Below, piece by piece: positions 1-10,991 of a stretch of 64,000 nt of DNA. The stretch is from NCBI GenBank assembly GCA_001574975.1, contig KQ965789.1, forward strand, positions 69,182 through 133,181, in the 5' to 3' direction. The position numbers and the translations under genes are program-made. Numbering within the stretch: position 1 is the first letter of the stretch; every line of letters begins with the position of its first letter. A model generated the notes under the pieces. That model had not been told where the DNA came from. It saw only the letters and a program-made list of their open reading frames with translations, and searched no databases. This DNA is from Gonapodya prolifera JEL478 (taxonomy: Eukaryota > Monoblepharomycota > Monoblepharidomycetes > Monoblepharidales > Gonapodyaceae).

Positions 1-1267
1 GACACGCTGGGTGGATTTGTTCGTTATCAGGGTAAGAATAATGTTCAATGAGGTTGGAAACTTACGCGAACATTTGTGTTGATCTGGTGAGACGACGATG
101 CTCACAAGCCATGTCTCGATATGCAAGGTACATTGCACCTTTCCATAGATGTAGTCAGCAAATATCGTCAAGTGAAAGCTACAAGCCTTGCACGTACCAA
201 ATGTCCAGTTAACTTCCGGCATGGCGTGGTCTTTGGCTCATTTATCGCAGATTAGCCTGGCTTCTGTCCTTTGCTCGTCTGTAAGAAGATTAGGTATGTA
301 GTCCGAGCCTTTGGCCGTCCAGAGGTCCCTAAGGTGTTGCTGAAATGCAGTTCGGCTGTTGTGATAACAGTTTATGGTTAGGCTGACCTTTGTCTCACTT
401 GGAGTTCTCAACACTGCGGCACGCCTTGACTTCTATGAGTTTGGTCTTGAAGTCAATCTTGGTGATGTCCGACGACTGGGACGATGCCTGTGAGTCGTTT
501 ACGGTCAGGACGGATCCGCTGATATGCTGCAGCGTCTTGCAGGGCAATGAGGGGCCAGATTAGTGGTGATCTATGCACTCACCGCGGACATACGTACGTT
601 CTCTTTGTCGCAATGTCACAGTTGACCATGTTGTCCTAAACGTCGTCCAGTTTGCGCCGTATGTGGCTCTATTTAGTGATGTAAATGTTAGTTGTCTTTC
701 AATTTGTAACGTACGTTCCCACCTGGTCCAGCGATTGGAGGTAATTTCGAGTTCAATGATTGTAGAGTACTTGAATGATTTCCACATGTTGTTGTTTTGC
801 AATCTTGCCACTTCAAGTGAAGTGAATTGGGCGCCAGTGAGGCCTAGGTTTTGGAACGCTGTTATCTCGTCCGTCGAAGCTCCCGTTATCTCGCTGAATA
901 TCTTGGGGAGCTCTGATGCGCTTAAGGTGCATACGTGACTCTGATTACGCAGGTGGGGTATCGTTAGTGTTCCCGTGGGCATGTCGTCTTCGAAGAGACA
1001 CTTAACCTTGTCCGTTATAATGTCTCGATTTCGCTGAAGGATGTTATTTGTGTGCTCTGAACACCGTAGGTTGGTCTGTTCTTTATACAGGTCATGCCCG
1101 TGCCCATGCCCGTGTGCCCGTTGGCCGTTGGCCAAGGGACTGCGCCACCATGCCCTAACCCGGCGTTGGTAAATCAAGACACGGGCACTGTGGTCGCGAG
1201 ACGGGCACTGCGGCCAATCTTCGGGCATGACCGTGTTTCTCGAGCGGAACTCAAGATAGTCTGCCAT
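1..1267 (-). CDS. Unrecognised protein, 3' part cut by window edge
   Basis: I do not recognise this gene. A minus-strand reading frame opens at an ATG at 1265-1267 and stays open for about 230 codons to roughly 580, where a GTGAGT donor occurs (…RTYVRG|). Further coding-looking stretches in minus frames lie at about 550-415 (KTLQHISGSVLTVNDSQASS…), at 365-230 (…AFQQHLRDLWTAKGSDYIPN…) and from about 225 to the window start, the last holding an FGTCKACSFH cysteine/histidine cluster. The first exon is hydrophilic, with a low-complexity HGHGHGH stretch near residue 55 that comes from a (GGGCAC)n-type repeat. There is no signal peptide or membrane segment. The exon chain is inferred from frame and donor positions, and the true start could lie upstream of 1267. 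Some exons may belong to another transcript. Confidence 0.45.
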
Positions 1268-1810
1268 AGTACCGTCTTTGGAAGGTTGTTCTACCGACTT
1301 ACGTCAGTGCTAGCGTTTCGACAAGTGTACAACATCTGCCAATGTTACTGATTCCGTCTGTTGCCCGGGGCAGTGCAAGCGGCAGGGCCGGGCATAGTGT
1401 GCAGGGCATGGGCATCTAGTCTGCGTGTAACTCTCAGAAGTGGTGCGGCGGCTCCCGTTGCGTTGCGCGTGCGTGACAACTTCCCGTACTGGCAAGAATG
1501 ACACGTGTTGTGTCATGAAGGAAAATGCGAAGGCTTCGACCAAAGCTGAACCGCCCCGAACCTCGCCCTACATTATTGTGTGTTACTGTGTGGTAACTTT
1601 GTGCCAAACAACATATCACTAATACTGACATAAATACTGTACCGTATATGGTACTTTCTTACACGATCACGTCTTCCTTTTTAATTCGTATCCACCTCAG
1701 CGGGTACTGTTTCAATTAGATACTGCGGCCTTGGGATCACACACGGGCACACAAGCACACGGGCGCGGGCACGGGCACGGGCACGGGCACGGGCACACGG
1801 GCATGACAAA
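1088..1810. repeat. Inverted pair of (GGGCAC)n microsatellites
   Basis: Positions 1088-1125 carry the complement (GCCCGT repeats) and 1741-1806 carry the direct form (CGGGCA repeats, about seven units). Both share a GGGCACACGGGCATG edge, so the two form an inverted pair about 650 bp apart. A third interrupted set lies at 1180-1215. The left copy falls inside the coding frame of the minus-strand gene, where it encodes the HGHGHGH run. A short C-run with a single N follows the right copy at 1831-1850. From 1268 to 1900 I see no convincing gene, only short open frames. Confidence 0.6.
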
Positions 1811-1905
1811 TATACATGTAAAGACGCGAACCCCCCCCCCCNCGCCCCCCCACCCTCAAGTGAGACACAGAGCCCTTTCCCTTCAAACATTGAAACAGAG
1901 TCCAC

Positions 1906-2640
1906 GTGATATGTTTCCAAGTGTTTGTGTGCGAGCGTCGAAAATTACCTCGACCTAGCTCTCCCGGGACACCTGCCACTCCAGGACCGTGGGACCGTTT
2001 CTTGGACCTTGCTGGACCTTTGTCATACACGCTGTTTCCCTTGTGTCTCGCATCAATTCACATCGTATACCTCCGACGGTTCAGCAAATCGAGCAAACTC
2101 ATGGCGCGAGGATCCGGAAACAAAGACGGTGCGCAAATGAAACTGACATCATTCATGAACATAATTGGGAGGAGCATCGTCGTACTGTTATTGGAAGCAG
2201 GTTTCTTTGGAGCGAAGAACTTTATAGTGTGTTTTGTGTTGCTTTTGTGCTTGCCTTGAATGGTCTCGGCCGCAGGTGACACCTTCTACTTCACAAGCCT
2301 GCGGCTGCAAACCCCCTCGTATTTTTTATCTTTTATGGGGAGGTTAAGTTCTCCTCGATCTCGCCAACGTCATTTACATTCGGAGCTTTGCGTTGGACCT
2401 CCGATGGGCCTCTGCTAGCACCAATTCACACTCGGACGCAGAAACTCCGCGCAAACCCAGTAAAGACGCGCTGCTGAGAGACAGGGGACCAGGTGCTGCG
2501 TCAACGTGGGTTCCTCCGTTCGTCACCGGGTTTTCAGAAGGTGGATATTTTGGGACAACGAGGTATAGGCGCCATGGCTACTGTTGATATGTCGAGAGCT
2601 TTTAAATCGGCTTTGGACGACACAGATGCGCGAGTTGCAT
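1906..2640 (+). pseudogene. Seven-helix membrane protein paralogue A, broken remnant
   Basis: This is the first and most decayed member of a four-gene tandem family. Only the 3' half is recognisable. A helix-5-like segment (LFPLCLASIHIVYLRR) is followed by a polar loop, a helix-6-like segment (IIGRSIVVLLLEAGFFGAK) and, after a gap at about 2225-2310 that would be the conserved intron, the helix-7 exon (LLDLANVIYIRSFALDLRW). The tail ends with the family motif MSRAFKSALDD at about 2588-2624. Reading frame is lost at least twice: between FFIFYGE and LLDLANV near 2340, and between the PPFVTGF tail motif and MATVDMSRAF near 2550. The exons for helices 1-4 seen in the other copies are not found upstream. 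It is therefore read as a truncated, frameshifted copy. Sequencing error could explain one shift but not the missing 5' half. Confidence 0.65.
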
Positions 2641-2920
2641 GATCAAGAACAACTAGTGCTGGACTTCTGTGTTCAAACCGCGTTGTCCACTCTTTCATCT
2701 TGCCAAATCGTGCACTTATGCTAATCTACTGTAATGTCCGTTAAGCTTATACTTCATGAAAAGCAAGTCCACGTGTTACATACATACATCATATGAACCC
2801 GATTTTTGCACACTAATGGTACTTTTTACACGAAAACACTTCACAGTTTGTAGCTGAACAAGCGAATTCACGTGTTTTTCTGGATAAGAATTTACAACAG
2901 GACGTTGTATAAATCTTGGC

Positions 2921-4363
2921 ATGGGTTCCGCCAAGGCCATCAGATACCCTGCGAACGTGATCGCACCCTCAGCTGCTGCTCGATTGGCACACTGCCACCT
3001 TCACCTCGAGAATCGCTTCGATGGCAGCCGCAGCTCCAGCAGCTTTTCCCACCGTCGCACCGATCGACAGAGCACTTGACCTTTAGATGTAGACCAACGG
3101 CATCACTCTCTCTAGGTTCATCCAGGGTTGCGTCGGAACTTAACGAGCGATAGCACTGGGCGATCATTGTGATCCACTTCCAAAATCTAATGCTGTAGCT
3201 CAAGTTCTTGTCATCCTCATATTTCTCCAACAGAGCTCAAGGCTCGGTTCGGCATCCTTGGTAATGACCATGATTTCCTCGCTCAATGTGCTTACGGCCG
3301 ATTTCTTCGCCTGTAACCACTTTGTTGTGTAAGCTCCGTCCCCTTCAGTGTGTGCGTGCGAATCGGAAATGTGACCATATGTCGTCCTCCAAATATTGAT
3401 AAGTTCGTGATGCTTCTTTAACCAAGTCGGTGCTGTTCAGTTGGTACACGTATTTCTTACGTGTGTGGTTGCTTTCAAGGAGGAATCATGACCTGATGCT
3501 CTGTTCCGCGATACTGTTATTCGGGGCGATATGTTTAAACTTCATGTTCGTGTGACTTTCGTTTGATTCAACGTCTACGCGAAGTGGTAGAATCAACCAG
3601 GCAGAGGAGCCTCACTCTTTGTATTTGCAGGTACTGTGGAGCGGTCTCTGGATTACGTGGCCTCCCCCGACTTTGTGTCCAACACCGAAACCTAATGTGG
3701 ACGCTTCTCTTTACTCATTCGCAATAGAAGTATCATCAGCAGTGGTAATCGGCTATCCGGTTTATCTCGCGGCAATTCACATCTACTACCTTCGCAAGCG
3801 GAAAGTCATCTCTACGATGTCGTGGAAATCGTCAGTATCTGGGGTACGGCACTCCCGATCTGTAACAACCGGACCCGAGGAGCAACTCGGGACAATGCTG
3901 GACATGTTTAAGAAAAGTATTGTCGTTCTTATCCTCGAAGCTGTTTTGGCTACCATACAACGGGTGCTACTGAGTTGAGACGAGATTCCAGCAAAACATT
4001 ACCCTTTCGAATTTGCTTATTACGTCTGCCACGCAACCCCCTAACACCCCCCTAGAATTATTTTTCATCTTCGTATGGGCGGGGCAAATTCCTCTGGATC
4101 TGTGCTACATCATCTACGTGAAAAGTTTTGCTCGGGACCTGCGACGGGCAGCCGGGGAGTCCTCAAACATATCAACAGCTGTCAAAGGAGGCCTCGAGCA
4201 GCCAAGCAAATATCGCCTTGTCAAAAATGGAGCCAGGCCACCCGCGTCGGCGTTTCCTCAGGCGATCACAGGATTCCAGCCTGTGGATTTCCGGGTGGAG
4301 CGAGACGTCAACGCTTCAGCCGATATATCCCTGGCGTTCAGGTCTGCACTAAGGGATGACTGA
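2921..4363 (+). CDS. Seven-helix membrane protein paralogue B
   Basis: Second copy of the tandem family; function unknown, receptor-like topology inferred. Recognisable exons in order: a helix 1-2 exon at about 3190-3330 (AVAQVLVILIFLQQ, then SLVMTMISSLNVLTADFFAC, ending at a GTAAGC donor as in copy C); a helix 3-4 exon at 3430-3570 (FSWYTYFLRVWLLSRRN, then LMLCSAILLFGAICLNFMF); a helix 5-6 exon at 3640-3978 (VYLAAIHIYYLRKRK, then MFKKSIVVLILEAVLATIQR); and a helix-7/tail exon at 4040-4363 (FVWAGQIPLDLCYIIYVKSF, tail ITGFQPV…ISLAFRSAL, stop TGA). The ATG at 2921 gives a plausible N-terminus but lacks the clear LDLQIxTNG motif of copies C and D. The helix 3 exon start is eroded. It may be a functional diverged gene or an early pseudogene. 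Confidence 0.55.
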
Positions 4364-4777
4364 AAGAAGTACTTTTGCTTATCATCTGTGTTTGCATTGA
4401 TCAGGCTTACAATAACATATGCCCCGGAGTGGCCAGTGTTGAGTGCAACTCCAGGAATAAATAATTTATCAAAAGCAGGTCCGTAAGACTCATAGGCAGT
4501 CGACCAGCCTGGGTTCGAACCATCACTCTTGCGTTTTCAAATTGGCGTTTTCAATGAGAATCCCTCTTGCTTCCGCAGCGTATCCTTCTTCTTGACTCCA
4601 GCTCGAAAATAACGCACCAAATGCATGCAATGATTCATCGGCGTTTGCCTGCCTCTCAACCCAGGAGCAGGTTGCAAGATGATCGGCGAAGAATACCGCT
4701 ACCCTGGATCCACACCAAGCTACTTTCGCAAGCGGAACTTGATAAATTAAAACTCTCATCTCCAAGTGATTTTTTGG
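4364..4777. other. Intergenic spacer between paralogues B and C
   Basis: No gene is supported here. The spacer holds a tRNA-like A-box/B-box pair (TGGCCAGTG at about 4430 and GGTTCGAACC at about 4511), but no acceptor stem or T-stem can be paired. The 3' part presumably holds the promoter of the next paralogue. Confidence 0.5.
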
Positions 4778-6217
4778 ATGGCAAGTGACGGGTCGACCCT
4801 CGCTCCGCCGGATACCCTATTGGACTTGCAGATTTTTACGAACGGAACTCTCTTGGCGACGTTCGTATTCGTAAGCGGGTACACTCCGACATCCTTTGTC
4901 GCTACTCCCTTCTCGCTCATGTAAACTATTCCGCCTACTCCGTTGTACATCATTACCAACGCCAGCGCCGTCGCCCAACTCCTCATCATCTTCACCTTCC
5001 TCCAAGAATGGCGTGTACTACCGGCGCAGCTCAGATACATTGGCTTGTCGTCACTCGTGCCGACAATTATCTCATGCATGCTCGCAATGGCTGGGAATTG
5101 CTTGCAATGCTTTCCGTTTGTGGAGTGAGATTTGAGCTCATGTTATCGCGGCCTTCGCTGTATTGACCGTATCCACCATCTAGGGCTGGTTGCTACGTCT
5201 TTAATCTGGGCCGTTTCGCATCCTGGCTCACATACATACTCCGCATCTGGGCTCTCTCACGACACAACCGCATCGTCACCACGACCTGCTTCGGCGCACT
5301 TCTCGTCGCCATGGGTGCTCGAATATCGTAAGCATTTCGCTTTCTCGTTTTATGACTCAAAACGTACTGTATCATGCAAACATGTTCCGACCCAACCAAT
5401 TACCAATCTCAGCTTTTGCGCCACGTTGGTCTCGTACCGCTCCCTCCCACGGCTCTGCAACCCCGCCGGATCCAGCGACATCAACAGGCTCCTGAATATT
5501 CTCTCCGCCGTCCTGTCCGGTGCGTATTCTCTCTTCCTCGCCACCGTGCACTTATATTACCTGCATAAGAACGGTGCGGAAGCGCTCATCATGAGGCATA
5601 ACTCAGCGCGGAAGAATGCGAACTTGAACGGGGGAGCATCTGGTCCCGGAGCGCGAGCGCCAGCGCCTGGTTCAGGGCGAGTCGGGACGACAGTGCGAAT
5701 GATGGCGAAAGGCGTCATGGTCCTGGTTGTCGATGCCGTGATGCAGGTTTTTGGGAAGCTCACTGTGAGTCTTTATGTAAGGCAGCGACGTGCATTCCTC
5801 TGGAGATTGAGTGCATACCTTCCACACGCTCTTATATTTTACTCTTATATGATTCCATGTCATCGATTTCACCAGTCTCTCATTTCCCCATCATACTTCT
5901 TCATCACATTTTGGTCCGGTCAACTCCTCATCGACATCCTCTACGTCCTCTACATCAAGTCCTTTGCTGTCGAACTCCGTGGGTCCCCGCGCAACTATGA
6001 GCTTAATTTGTCCGCACCCGCTGGGGGCTGTCGCGGCACCCCTCCTCGCCCAGGAATAGGATCTCCCGAGAGTCCCGTCAAGTCTGGGTTCCCTGTCATG
6101 GTGACGGGGTTCGAGCCGCTCGGTGTTGTCACGGCGTTGGGACGTGGTGGAGATGGGGTGATGACGGTGCAGATGTCACGGGCGATCATGTCCGCGATGG
6201 GAGAGAGTGATTCATAG
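4778..6217 (+). CDS. Seven-helix membrane protein paralogue C
   Basis: Best preserved family member. The ATG at 4778 starts MASDGSTLAPPDTLLDLQIF, then TNG (a short N-terminus ending in a shared LDLQIxTNG motif). After an intron at about 4880-4955, the helix 1-2 exon reads AVAQLLIIFTFLQEWRVLPA and then LVPTIISCMLAMAGNCLQCF. After a second intron, the helix 3-4 exon at about 5185-5328 reads AGCYVFNLGRFASWLTYILR and then VTTTCFGALLVAMGARIS, ending at GTAAGC. The third exon, 5425-5765, carries helix 5 (LSGAYSLFLATVHLYYLHK), a long Ala/Gly/Pro loop, and helix 6 (MAKGVMVLVVDAVMQVFGKL). The last exon, about 5880-6217, carries helix 7 (FWSGQLLIDILYVLYIKSF) and a cytoplasmic tail with VTGFEP and MSRAIMSAM. 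Seven hydrophobic segments fit a GPCR-like plasma-membrane protein, but no DRY or NPxxY motif is visible. Family and ligand are unknown. Confidence 0.75.
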
Positions 6218-6377
6218 GCAATCCATGGAATCTTATTACATATTTTCGATCGTGATGCGACATTATTTGTTGCTTGTGGCCGATCCTTTCACGTCGCCAG
6301 AAGCATTATCCCGATCGGCGAATGCAGCCCTTATCATGTAATCACCGACTTTGCATCGCAGTCATTCCTCATATGAA

Positions 6378-7717
6378 ATGTCTTTCCCAGTGGTCGCTCC
6401 CCGGGACGATGCACTTGATCTCCAAATATGGACAAATGGGGTCGCGCTCTCGAGGCAGGCGTCAATTTCCTTTTCACACCATGGAAGTTCCACCGACCTG
6501 CTCACACTACCTCACCTTCTCCAATAATACAGCGCAGTGGCCCAAATTCTTATCCTTTTCATATTTATGCAAGAGTGGAATGTGCTCCCCGCGCAGTTAA
6601 AGTGGCTCCCGCTCAGCTCCCTTTTGATCGTGCTTGCTTCAAATATCAGCGCGCTTCTCGGGAATGTTTACGCTTGCTACCCCTTTATCGAGTGAGTCGG
6701 CGAGATGGCGCAGCAAATGTTTATTGCTTTAGTTTTGTAATCCTCCAATTACCTTGTGCAATCACTGTGCAAATGTCTCGATCACACTAGAGCGGGTTGC
6801 TACCTCTTCCAAATCGGAAAATTTTGCGGAGCGCTAACATATATTCTTCGAGTTTGGATGCTTTCGGGTCGAAACCTATACCTGGCAACTATTGGGCTTG
6901 TCATGCTCATCGGCTCCACAGCAACCTCAATTGGGTAGGTGCATCTCTGACAGGATTGACCAAGCAGTGCGAGCGCTTTTTATGATGTTTATACTTTGTT
7001 GCAGGTACTGTGTTACTGTGACTTCATTTCGTGGTTTGCCGCGAATGTGCATTCCAATCCCACGTCTCTCGGTCAATAACGATCTATTCCTGGCGACAGC
7101 GTACACTACACCATTAACCTATACATATCTGGCTCTCGCTCACGTATACTGCCTCCGGCAAGTCAAGGCATCCAGGCGCTATGCGTCAAACATGAAGCTT
7201 CGTAGCTTCCTTGACATGTTTGCAAAAAGCGTTTTGGTCATCTTCCTGGAAGGATTCAGCATACTTGCCCAAAGAGTGGTCGTGAGTCTTGATCTGTTGA
7301 ATGTTGGCTAGCCGTGGGCTGCCCAAGCCCTGTGCCTTTCAAAACTGATCTCCTCCAACGTCCAAGACTGCAAGCGATCCCCAGCACTTCTTTGTTGCTC
7401 TTTGGGCTGGTCACATTGTTCTTGATCTTGCCTATGTGGTTTATATCAAAGGCTTTGCTGTCGATCTACGGCAATCATCCCAACAGGACTTCCTCGTACG
7501 GAACGACAATTCACTTCCCCCTTCCCCGGAACACCAGCCAGACCGGGGCGGCGACAAGGTCCATAAAGACGGTGCGAAAACTGACAAATTGCACAAGTTT
7601 CCCCTGGTGACCGGTTTCCAACCTGTCAGTACTGGAATCACAGACCGACCGGTTCTAATGACGGCAGACATGTCCCGAGCATTTCGATCTGCCTTCGACC
7701 CTTCCGAGGAACAGTAA
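6378..7717 (+). CDS. Seven-helix membrane protein paralogue D
   Basis: Fourth and last copy, same exon plan as copy C. The ATG at 6378 opens MSFPVVAPRDDALDLQIW, then TNG. The intron ends at a CAG near 6535 and the next exon reads AVAQILILFIFMQEWNVLPA and then LSSLLIVLASNISALLGNVY, ending at GTGAGT near 6692. The helix 3-4 exon (about 6789-6935) reads AGCYLFQIGKFCGALTYILR and then LATIGLVMLIGSTATSI, ending at GTAGGT. The helix 5-6 exon (about 7005-7280) reads PLTYTYLALAHVYCLRQ and then MFAKSVLVIFLEGFSILAQR. The final exon holds helix 7 (LWAGHIVLDLAYVVYIKGF) and the tail LVTGFQPV … DMSRAFRSAF, stop TAA at 7715. Intron positions match copy C, showing duplication of a whole intron-bearing gene. 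No frame breaks are seen across the recognisable exons. Confidence 0.75.
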
Positions 7718-7969
7718 TTAACGATTCACTTAACATTGATATTATTCCTTTGGAGGTACGATGTATGGTTTGGCAATTGTAGTAAAATGAATGTCCCATA
7801 TCCGGTTTCAGCTGGCCCGAGTATGATCTCAACTACCGCCCAACATCGCCGAGTCCACTTTGCTCGTCCCCGTTTTGATCGCCTCGAGCAATATCTGAGA
7901 CGAGTTCAATATCTGCGGGGCAATCACCGCGCGGTACTTATCCCACTGGACAGAGAAATGTAAGGCACG
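7718..7969. other. Convergent spacer between array and SSNA1
   Basis: This spacer separates the 3' ends of paralogue D (plus) and the SSNA1-like gene (minus). I see no coding signal; it presumably holds both 3' ends. Confidence 0.4.
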
Positions 7970-8362
7970 TCAGTCGCCCACCTTCCGGTACGCATCTTCC
8001 GCCTCCGCCAACAACTTTTCTGCGTCCGCAAGGGCCTCCTTCCTACGAGCCTTCCCCCTCTCCACCGCGGCCAACCGCGCTCGAAGCTTTTCGATTTGAT
8101 CTTCCATAGCGCTTTGTGTCAAATCATCGTCGCGAAGGAGGCGTAAAAGACTGGCATCGAGTCCCGAGAAAAAGAGCAATCGTGAGTCCACAAATCACTC
8201 CACGGCGGCGATTGGGCGTGAATGTGTCGCTCACTTTTCCCGTTGTTCGCGGAGCTGGTCGATCGATTTGGCGAGCTCGTTATTGAATGATTGCAAGGAG
8301 GAGTAGGGCAGGATTCCTTGGGAGCCGGTAGACGATCGAGGTCCGCTGGGGAAAGACGACAT
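7970..8362 (-). CDS. SSNA1: SSNA1/DIP13-like centriole and flagellum coiled-coil protein
   Basis: Small coiled-coil protein of the SSNA1 (NA14) / Chlamydomonas DIP13 family. Known members self-assemble into fibrils, bind microtubules, and sit at centrioles, basal bodies and axonemes. Exon 1 runs 8362-8235 (MSSFPSGPRSSTGSQG…LQSFNNELAKSIDQLREQRE). An 84-nt intron (8234-8151, GTGAGC…CCAG) follows, and exon 2 runs 8150-7970 (NLLRLLRDDD…EAEDAYRKVGD). The spliced product is 102 residues, close to the 110-120 usual for the family. The diagnostic NNELxKxIxxLxxxRE block matches the animal protein in position and spacing, and the rest is an uninterrupted helix rich in Glu, Arg and Leu. The start is the first ATG of an open exon, 41 bp downstream of the ALG8 stop on the same strand. 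The gene implies a flagellated life stage. Confidence 0.85.
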
Positions 8363-8403
8363 GATTCTGTTCGCTGTGGTCACTTTCAAAAGCTACATTT
8401 CCA

Positions 8404-10808
8404 CTAAGCAGTTTTGTTTTTCGGGTGTTTGGAAACATCCGATACGGTGTTCGCCGTCAACTGTGCCCACAGTCCGAGAAGACCAACGGCGCACCACACC
8501 GACGTTAAAGCGAGTGGCGCGAACGCCCACGCAGGAGCGAATATGGGGAGAATGAACTCAGAGAGCGTGATCACGATGGGGAATGCCCGGGTATGGAGAC
8601 GAGTGAGGAGAGGGAGTTGGGCAGTGATCGTCGGTGCCCCTCTGGAATTCTAAGATTGAGATTGACGCCGCGGATAGTAGAGCTTGATAGTAACTCACTT
8701 CGCGAACAGGTCTTGTGTGAGAAGCATGTATGCGGCTAGAATCGTGAACTTGATCAGGGTTTCTAAGCAGTAGCGAGAGTATTCATCGTTGGGGCGACTC
8801 TATACAAAATTATCTTCACGACAAGCTCTCACCATTCGACCGATGAAGAAGCGGGAATAAACTGTAGTAGGATATGAGGTTCATCGGTTGCACGAAACTC
8901 TGGTAAGCCTGATCGATCGAAGCAAGTAACCTGAATATCGAAGGGTACAAAACTCGATGTCAAGCCGTGACACTTGTCCCAATGATCACATGCACTCACA
9001 ATAGCGGTACCGTTACCAGCATGACTGCCTTTTCGTGGACATGCCACCCAAAGATGAAGGAAGCGAATGCACACGAGACCAGCGACGCCAGAAAGACGAC
9101 CTGAGGGCGTTGTGAACTGGGCGTGGGGGAAATGTTTTTCCCTCGACCAGAAGACAGCCAGAGGTGGACAAGAGATGGCTATAGTACCGAGCCGAATCAA
9201 ACGCAGAACAATTTGGATGGACGACGCTTTTTCTCACCATCATTGCCACCAACGTCGCCACCACCGTCACACCAGGTCTCACGTCTCCCAAAACCGCGAA
9301 TTTGACGTCCTCGACCACCCCTCGTGTCGCACTCCGCATGGCTTCCGCGTCGATTGGGAGTCGAAGCAGTCTGAACGCAAGGGCTAGGGCTCTGTCCAAG
9401 GCTACGTAGAGCGCCCAGAAATTGGGGGCCCAGTACGCGTGGACAAGACCGCGCCGGAAGGGGAAGAGTCGTGAGATGATTTGGGAGAGGTGGGCGAGCG
9501 GGGCCAATGGGGTCGATGCAAGGAATGGGAGGAAGGAAACGCAAAATACGGCGAGGACAGAAGAGGCGAGGAGAAGGAAGTTTGGGAAATCAAAAGTCGA
9601 GAGGAAGGTCTTCAAGGATTTGAGAGGGTCTGGGTGTGGTATTTCGGTGGGTTGTATATTCGGCCGTTTTTCACGCGACGCAAATACCTTTGCTCTGTGT
9701 GGCAACACCCGCCCCCTTTTTGCCATTCGTCGTGGAGTCCGACCCAAAGCAGAAGTGTCGCAGCAAATAAATGAAGTAAGCCGGTGCAAGGTACAGGAAA
9801 ATGTGCTTGAAGTTGAGCAGCCCTGCAAAAATTGCTCCACCCAGTAAGTCGTTTCCCTGAAAGGAAACATAGAAGACGAGTTGACAGGTGCACTAATGTC
9901 CGTCGGTAATCTTCGTGGCTCACCTCCATAATCTCAGCAACACTCCACAGGAGAACTCCGAAGAGAAATCCGTTGTACTGGAAGTGTATAGAGTCAACGA
10001 TAAGAAACCCAGGGTTCAGGAACGTTGCTCCGAGAAGAAGATTCCGCTTCGCAGACGTCGTTTCCAAAGGCAAGACTTTCGGGGAATAGTACAGCCTTCA
10101 AAAATAAGCCCCCAAAGACTTCAGAAAGCGGTGAGGCGAAGAGCATCCAACACAACGCACTTGATCAGGGCTCCCAGCAGCACGACCTCGCTCAGGATGA
10201 CAGTCATCCGTTGCGCCACGACAGTCGTCCAGCTTTCGTACCCGTCAGCAGAGAGCTCGAGCGTCCTCCAGTCCCCCGCGAGCCACGCTACGGGAGCGAC
10301 AATTGTGTGGGCTAGCGTCCATTCGAAGAAGGCAAAGAAGGGTGGGTAGTCGAGGGTCCATTGAGAGGTTTCCTGATTCGAATCAAGGTGCGTACGTTTA
10401 CAAGCGATCGGAAGGGAACGCGAACACGAAAATTACCTCGTAGTACCACGATTTGAGAGGGAGATTGTATGTAATTGCCAGCCAGTTGCGGTGAACCTCG
10501 AAATCCGTGGACCGACTGAATTTCGGTCGGTGTTAGAGCGGGAAGGGACCGCATCGCGACCTTTCCTACGGTCGGAAACATGAAACATACTATGCGGGAA
10601 AGAGGAGGACCTTGATGGCGGTGCTGACACAGAAGAGCGTGGCAATGAAGGTCCAGTCCGGTTTGACCGTACGAAGTGGCGATTCCTGTGATGATGAGCT
10701 GGAGGAATCAAAGCTGAAAGCTCAAGCGATTGTGACTGAGAGCTTTTCTGGCGTCGAAACGTACGATTCGCCGGGGGAGCGAGGTGGGGATGGTGATGTG
10801 CATGCCAT
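8404..10808 (-). CDS. ALG8: ALG8 dolichyl-P-glucose glucosyltransferase
   Basis: ER multi-pass enzyme (GT57 family) that adds the second glucose to the lipid-linked oligosaccharide (Glc1Man9GlcNAc2-PP-dolichol to Glc2) before N-glycosylation. The start ATG at 10808 gives a short cytosolic N-terminus and helix 1 ([20 protein letters not shown]). The family luminal motif follows as [16 protein letters not shown], with the conserved Asp, then [11 protein letters not shown] and [16 protein letters not shown]. Further hallmarks in order are [20 protein letters not shown] (about 9990), [20 protein letters not shown] (about 9440) and, near 9040, the FGWHVHEKA-type segment. The last exon, about 8640-8404, holds hydrophobic helices and ends …[11 protein letters not shown], a lysine-rich cytosolic tail. 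At least six introns interrupt it. The [10 protein letters not shown] and [14 protein letters not shown] motifs separate ALG8 from ALG6. The SSNA1-like gene lies just downstream. Confidence 0.9.
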
Positions 10809-10991
10809 GAACTGAAAGATTGGCCTCCACTCTAAATTTACAGCAGCAAATCGTCTAACGTCTATGTGTCTATTCAATTCTAGAAAGACTCCGTCTATGC
10901 TCTCAGTTAGTGCGAGATGGTGGTATCAATACTGTTCGATTTCCTCACTACCGGTGACCGCGCAATCCAACATCAGTCTGCCGAATCTGCA

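Noticed and set aside
4427-4525. tRNA-like A box and B box (TGGCCAGTG … GGTTCGAACC)
   Set aside because: The spacing is too long, the acceptor and T stems cannot be paired, and no terminator follows. At best it is a tRNA-derived remnant.
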